Shown piece by piece: positions 5,934-10,485 of a DNA stretch of 10,485 bases. The notes below the pieces were generated by a model that was not told where the DNA came from, made no database searches, and saw only the letters and a list, made by a program, of their open reading frames with translations. The stretch comes from Verrucomicrobiota bacterium (GTDB lineage: Bacteria; Verrucomicrobiota; Verrucomicrobiia; Limisphaerales; AV2), in contig QHPA01000225.1 of assembly GCA_003218935.1 (NCBI GenBank), forward strand, positions 1 to 10,485. Reading direction: 5' to 3'. A program made the position numbers and the translations under genes. The stretch's first letter is position 1. Every line of letters begins with the position of its first letter.

Positions 5934-6977
5934 TCACTCAAGGCCCTCTCGCAAAGTCTGCGCGAGTCTGATGAACGCCTGGCCGCAGGGTGCGCCAGGA
6001 TCGGAAACCACCACCGGCACGCCGCGGTCGCCGCCGACGCGGATTTCGGTGTAGATCGGGATTTCACCGAGGAAATGAATGTTTTGTCGCTCTGCTTCCG
6101 TCTGGCCGCCGCCGTGACCAAAAATCTCGATTCGCTCGCCGTTCGGGGCGGTGAAGTAACTCATATTCTCGACGAGACCGAGAATCGGCACGTTGACTTT
6201 CTGGAACATGGCAATGCCTTTGCGCACGACGCCGAGCGCCGCTTCCTGGGGTGTCGTCACAATCACACCGCCAGTGAGTGGCACCGTCTGACAAAGTGAG
6301 AGCTGCGCATCTCCGGTGCCGGGCGGCAAATCGACCAGCAGATAATCCAGCTGGCCCCAGTCCACCTGCATGACGAATTGCTGGATGGTTTTCATGATCA
6401 TCGGCCCGCGCCAGATCACCGGCTGATCGCCCTCAAGCAAAAAGCCCATGCTCATCAACTTCACTCCGTGATTGGCGGGTGGCACCAACTTCTCGTCGGA
6501 ACTGATCGTCGGCTTCTGGTTGATGCCCATCATCAGCGGAATGCTCGGACCGTAGATGTCGCAATCCAGCAGGCCGACTTGCGCGCCGAGATGTTTGAGC
6601 GCGCAGGCGAGATTGACAGAAACCGTGGACTTGCCGACGCCGCCTTTGCCGCTGGCCACGGCGACGACGCGATTGATGCCCGGAACTTTGTTTTGATTGG
6701 CCCAGGCGTTCGCGCCGGCAGCCGCCGGCTGGCCGACGGGCAACTTCACTTCCACAGACACGCGTTGGACATCCGCCAGCGGCTTAAGGGCATTTTCGCA
6801 GTCGGCTTTGATTTGTTGCGCAATCTGTGAATTGCCTCCCGTCAACTGGACCAGCACGCTCACCGCGCCATTGCCGGCGGCGACCTGCTTCACGAGTCCA
6901 AAGGAGACGATGTCCCGCGAGTAACCGGGATATTTCACGTGCTTCAGCGCGCTAATGACAACCTCTTCGTTCAACAT
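5934..6977 (-). CDS. mrp: Mrp/ApbC-family Fe-S carrier P-loop ATPase
   Basis: Mrp/ApbC proteins are cytoplasmic ATPases that hold and transfer Fe-S clusters to apo-proteins. The 347 residues show an N-terminal MIP18-like domain (about 1-80, with ALKHVKYPGYSRDIVSFGLV), then the deviant Walker A SGKGGVGKST (109-118), DCDIYGPSIP (138-147), DLPPGTGDAQLS (216-227), and ENMSYF (270-275). After ENMSYF the usual CPHC-type CxxC is missing: the sequence is TAPNGERIEIFGHGGG. Some alphaproteobacterial homologues also lack it, so cluster binding may differ or use other ligands. The gene follows the IscS-like gene by 56 bases on the same strand and is probably in one operon with it. ATG 6977 gives the normal N-terminus but no clear Shine-Dalgarno site is seen. 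Confidence 0.93.
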   Translation of the reverse strand: MLNEEVVISALKHVKYPGYSRDIVSFGLVKQVAAGNGAVSVLVQLTGGNSQIAQQIKADCENALKPLADVQRVSVEVKLPVGQPAAAGANAWANQNKVPGINRVVAVASGKGGVGKSTVSVNLACALKHLGAQVGLLDCDIYGPSIPLMMGINQKPTISSDEKLVPPANHGVKLMSMGFLLEGDQPVIWRGPMIMKTIQQFVMQVDWGQLDYLLVDLPPGTGDAQLSLCQTVPLTGGVIVTTPQEAALGVVRKGIAMFQKVNVPILGLVENMSYFTAPNGERIEIFGHGGGQTEAERQNIHFLGEIPIYTEIRVGGDRGVPVVVSDPGAPCGQAFIRLAQTLREGLE

Positions 6978-7033
6978 AATTCAATTGCAAATTGACGATT
7001 GTTGATTGCTGCCTGCAAAGCAAGAGCCTGAAA

Positions 7034-8299
7034 TCAACAAGTTGGTCCGGCGAGTGTCGCGGTCGCTGTTTCCGCCCCCGACCCGCCCGCTTTGCGGGGA
7101 TGAATGCGCGACTCAATCAACCCGCGCCGAAAGGCGTCCCAGGTCGGCGACATACCGCGCAGCCTGGTGACGGCCCGGCCAAAAGTTTCAATCACGTAAT
7201 CAATTTCCTCCTGGCTGTTGTCGTTGCCCGGCGAGAGGATGATGTTTCCCTGCGCCAGCGAATGATCGAGACCGATGGCGGTCAGCACGGGCGAGACCTT
7301 CAGCGACTTGCTCAAGCAACTCGGGCCGCTGGCCACCGCGATGCCATGCACGTCGAGCAGCAAGGCCAGCCCCTCGCCTTCGATGAATTCAACGCTGATG
7401 TTCAGGTTCGTGCTGATGCGTCGAGGGCCAGGTTCGGGTCCGTTGAGTTTCACGCAGGGAACGTTGCCCTGGATTCTTTCCCAAAGCCGCTTCTGCAATC
7501 CGCGCGTGTGAGAAATACGTTGTCGCATCTCGCGCAAAGCAATTTCAGCAGCCACACCCGCGCCGACGATGGCCGGAACATTTTCCGTCCCCGCGCGCAA
7601 GCCGCCTTCCTGCACGCCGCCGTGAATGAGGCTCGTCAAGCGCGCGCGCCGGTCCCGATACAACACACCCACGCCTTTCGGTCCGTAGCAGCGATGTGGC
7701 GAAAGCGAAAGCAGCTTGACGCCCATCGCCCGCACATCAATCGGCTGCCAGCCGCCGCTCGCCACCGCGTCCGCAAACAGCGGGATTCCCTTCTCCGCGG
7801 CGATCCCGGCGATTTCACGAATCGGTTCAATGGTCCCGAGGTCGTGGTTCACGTGATGGACGCAAACCAGAATGGTTCTGTCGTTGATCGCGGCGCGCAC
7901 CTCTTGTGGATTCACCAGGCCTTCCGCGTCCACTTTCACCCGCGTGGAGGTAAACCCGTGTTTTTCCAAAAACTCGACCGAGTTAATCACGGCCGGGTGT
8001 TCGATTTCGCTGAGGACGATGTGATTGCCACGTCGTTGATTGGCGTAGGCCGTGCCCTTTACGGCGAGGTTGGCTGACTCCGTGCCGCCGGAAGTGAAGA
8101 GAATGTCGTCCGGTGATTCGGCGTTAATGAGCGACGCCACCTGGGCCCGCGCGCGCGCCAGCGCGTCTCGCGAGTGAAGCCCAAGGCGGTGCAACGACGA
8201 CGGGCTGCCGAAAGTTTCGAGGAAATACCGCTTCATGGCGTCGAACACTTCCGGCAACACGGGCGTGGTCGATTGATGATCAAGAAAGACGCGGCGCAT
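7034..8299 (-). CDS. IscS/NifS-like protein with substituted PLP lysine
   Basis: This is a 421-residue fold-type I aminotransferase class V protein, close to IscS along its whole length. Visible blocks are FLDHQSTTP (5-13), SGGTESANLAVKG (70-82), EHPAV with the PLP-stacking His (H101), D177 that contacts the PLP ring, GGVQEGGLRAGTEN (227-240), and the mobile-loop Cys at 328 in SGPSCLSKSL. IscS has SGHK with the lysine bound to PLP; here it is SPHRCYGPKG, with Arg203 (codon CGC, 7691-7693). The PLP-contact Gln is Ala (DAVASGG) and the Arg of IscS SIRFSLGR is Ile (NIILSPGN). NHD replaces NNE. The reading frame is intact with no other sign of decay. It may be a pseudoenzyme, a sulfur-handling partner or a PLP enzyme with altered chemistry. 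ATG 8299 was preferred over ATG 8359 because family proteins start near here. Confidence 0.9.
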   Translation of the reverse strand: MRRVFLDHQSTTPVLPEVFDAMKRYFLETFGSPSSLHRLGLHSRDALARARAQVASLINAESPDDILFTSGGTESANLAVKGTAYANQRRGNHIVLSEIEHPAVINSVEFLEKHGFTSTRVKVDAEGLVNPQEVRAAINDRTILVCVHHVNHDLGTIEPIREIAGIAAEKGIPLFADAVASGGWQPIDVRAMGVKLLSLSPHRCYGPKGVGVLYRDRRARLTSLIHGGVQEGGLRAGTENVPAIVGAGVAAEIALREMRQRISHTRGLQKRLWERIQGNVPCVKLNGPEPGPRRISTNLNISVEFIEGEGLALLLDVHGIAVASGPSCLSKSLKVSPVLTAIGLDHSLAQGNIILSPGNDNSQEEIDYVIETFGRAVTRLRGMSPTWDAFRRGLIESRIHPRKAGGSGAETATATLAGPTC

Positions 8300-8374
8300 C
8301 AGCGGTTCTTCAGTTCGTTTGCCAGCCGATAAATTAGCCGCTTCCCGGCCAAAAGTCATTCAATTCATTTGCTT

Positions 8375-8439
8375 GGCAGTGTCCTGATTTGCTTTCGGTG
8401 GGTGCGGCAGCACCGCCGCCACCAAATAGGGACATTACC
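8375..8439. mobile_element. Degenerate miniature inverted-repeat element
   Basis: This 65-bp stretch is bounded by GGCAGTGTCCTGATTT (8375-8390) and AAATAGGGACATTACC (8424-8439). The ends match those of the intact neighbour at 8448-8546 at 13 of 16 and 12 of 16 positions. The inside has a small hairpin (GGTGC GGCA GCACC). The flanks ATTTGCTT and ATTTTCCG share five of eight bases, so any target duplication is worn. It seems to be an older copy of the same family, with different internal sequence and no open frame. It sits 76 bases upstream of the IscS-like start. Confidence 0.55.
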
Positions 8440-8447
8440 ATTTTCCG

Positions 8448-8546
8448 GGTAGTGTCTTAATTTCAGAATCTGAATTGTAGCGGCGCTCTATGAGCGCCAT
8501 TTTCGGCGGTCACAGACCGCCGCTACAACCAAATTAAGACACTACC
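8448..8546. mobile_element. 99-bp MITE-like element with 16-bp inverted ends and 8-bp duplication
   Basis: GGTAGTGTCTTAATTT (8448-8463) and AAATTAAGACACTACC (8531-8546) are perfect 16-bp terminal inverted repeats. Directly outside each end is ATTTTCCG (8440-8447 and 8547-8554), a perfect 8-bp target-site duplication. The element encodes no protein, so it must move with a transposase supplied elsewhere. An 8-bp duplication is found with several DDE transposase families; I cannot name the family. It ends 53 bases before the LptF/G start and lies in the divergent gap to the IscS-like gene, so it may carry or disturb promoters. The perfect ends suggest it moved recently. Confidence 0.88.
8477..8526. 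repeat. Pair of inverted GTAG-type REP hairpins inside the MITE
   Basis: Two REP-like units face each other. The plus-strand unit is GTAG (8477-8480) followed by GGCGCTC-TAT-GAGCGCC (8482-8498). The minus-strand unit is GTAG (read from CTAC 8523-8526) followed by a hairpin whose arms are GGCGGT (8505-8510) and ACCGCC (8516-8521). A conserved GTAG beside a palindrome is the mark of REP sequences mobilised by RAYT (TnpA-REP) transposases, and two in opposite order form a BIME. The outer arms TTGTAGCGGCG and CGCCGCTACAA (8475-8485, 8518-8528) also pair, so the whole may fold as a cloverleaf. Confidence 0.75.
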
Positions 8547-8599
8547 ATTTTCCGAGGCGGCTTGCCTCGCTGGTTTCGCTCGTTTACTCTGCGGCTCAG

Positions 8600-9724
8600 A
8601 TGCGTCTTCTCGACCGCTACCTGCTGCGCGAACTGCTTATCCCGCTCGGCTATTGCCTCGGCGGTTTTTTGATTTTCTGGATTGCCTTCGATTTGTTTTC
8701 TGAATTGGGCGCGTTTCAAGAGGAGAAGCTCAAAGCGGTGGAGATTGCCGAGTATTACCTCCTCCTGACACCGAAACTGCTGCAGGAGATAGTCCTCCCG
8801 GTAGCATTGTTGCTCGCCCTGCTCTACGTCTTAACCAATCATGCGCGGCATCATGAACTGACAGCCATGCGGGCCGCCGGTTTGAGTCTTTGGCGTCTGT
8901 GTGTTCCCTATCTTTTTGTCGGGATTTTTTTCAGCCTGTTTTTGTTCTGTCTGAACGAACAATGGATGCCAAACAGTCCCGAACTGGCGGAGCAAATCCG
9001 CAAACGGCACGCCTCCGGGCCAACCGGCCTCACCGACCGGCAGTGGCGGCGAGACCTGAAGTTTCGCAACGATGGCGACGATCGTTTCTGGCGTATCCGC
9101 AATTACAACGTCGAAACCGGCGAAATGGTCGAGCCGTATGTGGAGTGGCGACTGCCGGACGGTTCGCACCGGCAGTTGGTCGCGGAGCGGGGTGTGCTGA
9201 GCAACGGCGTCTGGACTTTCTTCAACGTCCGAAGATCAGTCCCCAACCCTTCGCCGGATTCGCCTAAAGTCTGGGAACAAACCAACGTTCTGGCGGTGGC
9301 TGAATTTTCCGAGACGCCGGAACAGATCAAAAGCGAAATCAAAATCAGCCAGCTCAGCAGCATCAAGGCCGCCAAAAAAGTCCAGCTCTCCATTGCCGAA
9401 ATTCTCGATTACAACCGGCTGCACCCCCGCTTGCGACAAAGCACCCGCGCGATGCTGGACACGCAATTGTACGCGCACCTCGCCGGCCCCTGGACGTGTC
9501 TGGTGGTGGTGCTGATAGCCATTCCCTTTGGCGCGCCTTCGGGCCGGCGCAACGTGTTCGTCGGTGTCGCCGCGAGCATTTTTATTTGCTTCGCCTATTT
9601 CGTCCTGCAAAGGTTTGGCATGGCGCTTGGCACCGGCGGTTATTTGCCGCCACTGGTCGCGACCTGGTTGCCGAACGCGCTTTTCGGCGGCGCCGCAATC
9701 TGGCTGACCGCGCGGGTCCGATGA
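8600..9724 (+). CDS. LptF/LptG-family LPS export permease
   Basis: LptF and LptG form the inner-membrane part of the LptB2FG transporter that extracts lipopolysaccharide and passes it to LptC-LptA. The 374 residues match family length and layout: three N-terminal helices (about 13-33, 60-79, 101-119), a periplasmic beta domain (about 125-285), and three C-terminal helices (about 293-310, 318-337, 350-370). LDRYLLREL at 4-12 and HELTAMRAAGLS (85-96) are typical, the latter being the coupling-helix region that meets LptB. Whether it is LptF or LptG cannot be decided, and the partner, LptB and LptC are not in this window. No Shine-Dalgarno site precedes ATG 8600. It is transcribed away from the IscS-like gene, with the miniature elements in the shared upstream region. 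Confidence 0.92.
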   Translation: MRLLDRYLLRELLIPLGYCLGGFLIFWIAFDLFSELGAFQEEKLKAVEIAEYYLLLTPKLLQEIVLPVALLLALLYVLTNHARHHELTAMRAAGLSLWRLCVPYLFVGIFFSLFLFCLNEQWMPNSPELAEQIRKRHASGPTGLTDRQWRRDLKFRNDGDDRFWRIRNYNVETGEMVEPYVEWRLPDGSHRQLVAERGVLSNGVWTFFNVRRSVPNPSPDSPKVWEQTNVLAVAEFSETPEQIKSEIKISQLSSIKAAKKVQLSIAEILDYNRLHPRLRQSTRAMLDTQLYAHLAGPWTCLVVVLIAIPFGAPSGRRNVFVGVAASIFICFAYFVLQRFGMALGTGGYLPPLVATWLPNALFGGAAIWLTARVR

Positions 9725-9812
9725 GGTGAAACGCGAGGCGCAACGCCTGAACCGGGACTCATGGCCGTGCCTTTCACGTTTACGTCTCCCGCCACTGTGT
9801 TTAACTAACCCC

Positions 9813-10485
9813 GTGAGTGACGAACTGAGAGCCCGCTACGAACGGCTCAACCTGCTTTATCAGGTCAGCAACGTCATTCACTCCACGCTCGAACCCCGCG
9901 AAGCGCTCAAATTGATTCTCGGCGAGGCGGTGCGCTTGATGCGCGCCTCCAGCGGCTCGGTCGCGCTGTTCAATCCGACCACTGGCTTTCTCGAAATCGA
10001 CGTGTCGCACGGCCTGCCGCCGAACGCGTTGCAACTCAGACTCAGACTCGGCGAAGGAATTACCGGCTGGGTCGCGCGCGCCGGCAAACCGGCCCGCGTC
10101 GGCGACGTGTCGAAAGACCCGCGTTACATCATGGTACAGCCCAATGTCCGGTCCGAACTCGCCGTCCCGCTCGAAGTCAGCGGCCAGGTTCGCGGTGTGC
10201 TTAACGTCGATTCCAACCGGCTCAACGCGTTCGGCTCCGAAGACCAGGAGCTTTTGCAGGAACTCGCGTTGCAGGCCGCCAAGGTCATTCACAACACCTG
10301 GCTCTACGAACAATTGCGCCTCAAAGCCCGTTTATTCGAGTCACTGGTCAACGTCGGCCAGACCATTAACTCCACGCTTAACCTCGATGATGCGCTCAAA
10401 ATCATCACGCGCGAGGCCTGCCAGTTGATGACGGGCAAAATGTCCTCCGTGCTCTTGCTCGACGACAGTCGCGAATGGCTCGACT
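9813..10485 (+). CDS. GAF-domain signalling protein (partial, 3' end cut)
   Basis: The frame begins at GTG 9813 (MSDELRARYERLNLLYQVSNVIHSTL) and stays open to the window edge, 224 residues. A first GAF-type domain covers about 10-165, with ALKLILGEAVRLMRASSGSVALF, LGEGITGWVARAGKP, and VRSELAVPLEVSGQVRGVLNV as its usual blocks. A second begins near 170 (LFESLVNVGQTINSTLNLDDALKIITREA). The two repeats share the 'hSxxhNSTLxxxxALxhI' start. GAF domains bind small ligands or chromophores; the output domain (kinase, GGDEF, phosphatase or sigma-54 activator) lies beyond the window. The start is supported by the GAF N-terminal pattern. There is no clear Shine-Dalgarno site. It follows the LptF/G gene by 88 bases on the same strand and may be co-transcribed. 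Confidence 0.88.
   Translation, partial: MSDELRARYERLNLLYQVSNVIHSTLEPREALKLILGEAVRLMRASSGSVALFNPTTGFLEIDVSHGLPPNALQLRLRLGEGITGWVARAGKPARVGDVSKDPRYIMVQPNVRSELAVPLEVSGQVRGVLNVDSNRLNAFGSEDQELLQELALQAAKVIHNTWLYEQLRLKARLFESLVNVGQTINSTLNLDDALKIITREACQLMTGKMSSVLLLDDSREWLD

Noticed and set aside
6999..7040. 9-bp inverted repeat TTGTTGATT/AATCAACAA between the IscS-like gene and mrp
   Set aside because: Short, AT-rich, 24-base loop and no U-run; it overlaps the stop codon and is likely to be chance or a weak mRNA fold.
6992..8077. 361-aa open frame on the plus strand opposite the IscS-like gene
   Set aside because: Arises from the codon pattern of the real minus-strand gene; translation is rich in His, Arg and Gln, with no family resemblance.
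8300..8359. 20 extra N-terminal residues for the IscS-like protein from ATG 8359
   Set aside because: They match nothing in IscS-type proteins, which begin a few residues before the LDxxxTTP block, and no ribosome site precedes 8359.
8375..8554. CRISPR-like array because of the repeated end sequences
   Set aside because: The repeats are inverted pairs with a target duplication, not regularly spaced direct repeats with unique spacers.

Overview
The window looks chromosomal and bacterial, most likely from a member of the Verrucomicrobiota (Pedosphaera/Limisphaerales type). This is an inference. It rests on pseudopilins with alanine rather than glycine before the FTLxE cleavage site, long PilX-like proteins of a style I associate with that group, moderately high GC, and many intergenic inverted repeats. 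I could not run a database search.

Positions 1-3692 (+) hold a type IV pilus / type II secretion pseudopilin region. It begins with the C-terminal end of a PilX-type protein that stops at an intrinsic terminator. A 0.5 kb gap with two small dyads follows, then a tight three-gene unit in the order PilV/GspI-like, PilW/GspJ-like, PilX-like. These probably supply minor pilins for one envelope-spanning filament. The unit ends at a 24-bp inverted repeat that separates it from a convergent operon.

Positions 3803-5700 (-) hold a pyrimidine operon: a 76-aa unknown gene behind a candidate promoter, a PyrR-type RNA attenuator, pyrR and pyrB. The RNA carries a recognisable PyrR-binding loop followed by a strong terminator whose U-tract touches the pyrR start codon. 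PyrR would therefore regulate its own gene and aspartate carbamoyltransferase.

Positions 5934-8299 (-) hold a two-gene Fe-S type unit: a full-length IscS/NifS homologue followed by an Mrp/ApbC P-loop ATPase. The IscS homologue keeps the loop cysteine but has arginine where the PLP-binding lysine should be, plus other active-site changes. It may be a pseudoenzyme or have a different activity, and it is the most interesting protein in the window. Mrp lacks the usual CxxC.

Positions 8300-8599 are a divergent intergenic region carrying two related miniature inverted-repeat elements side by side. The younger has perfect 16-bp ends, an 8-bp target duplication, and an internal pair of GTAG-type REP hairpins. 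Positions 8600-10485 (+) hold an LptF/LptG-family lipopolysaccharide export permease and the start of a GAF-domain signalling protein that runs off the window.
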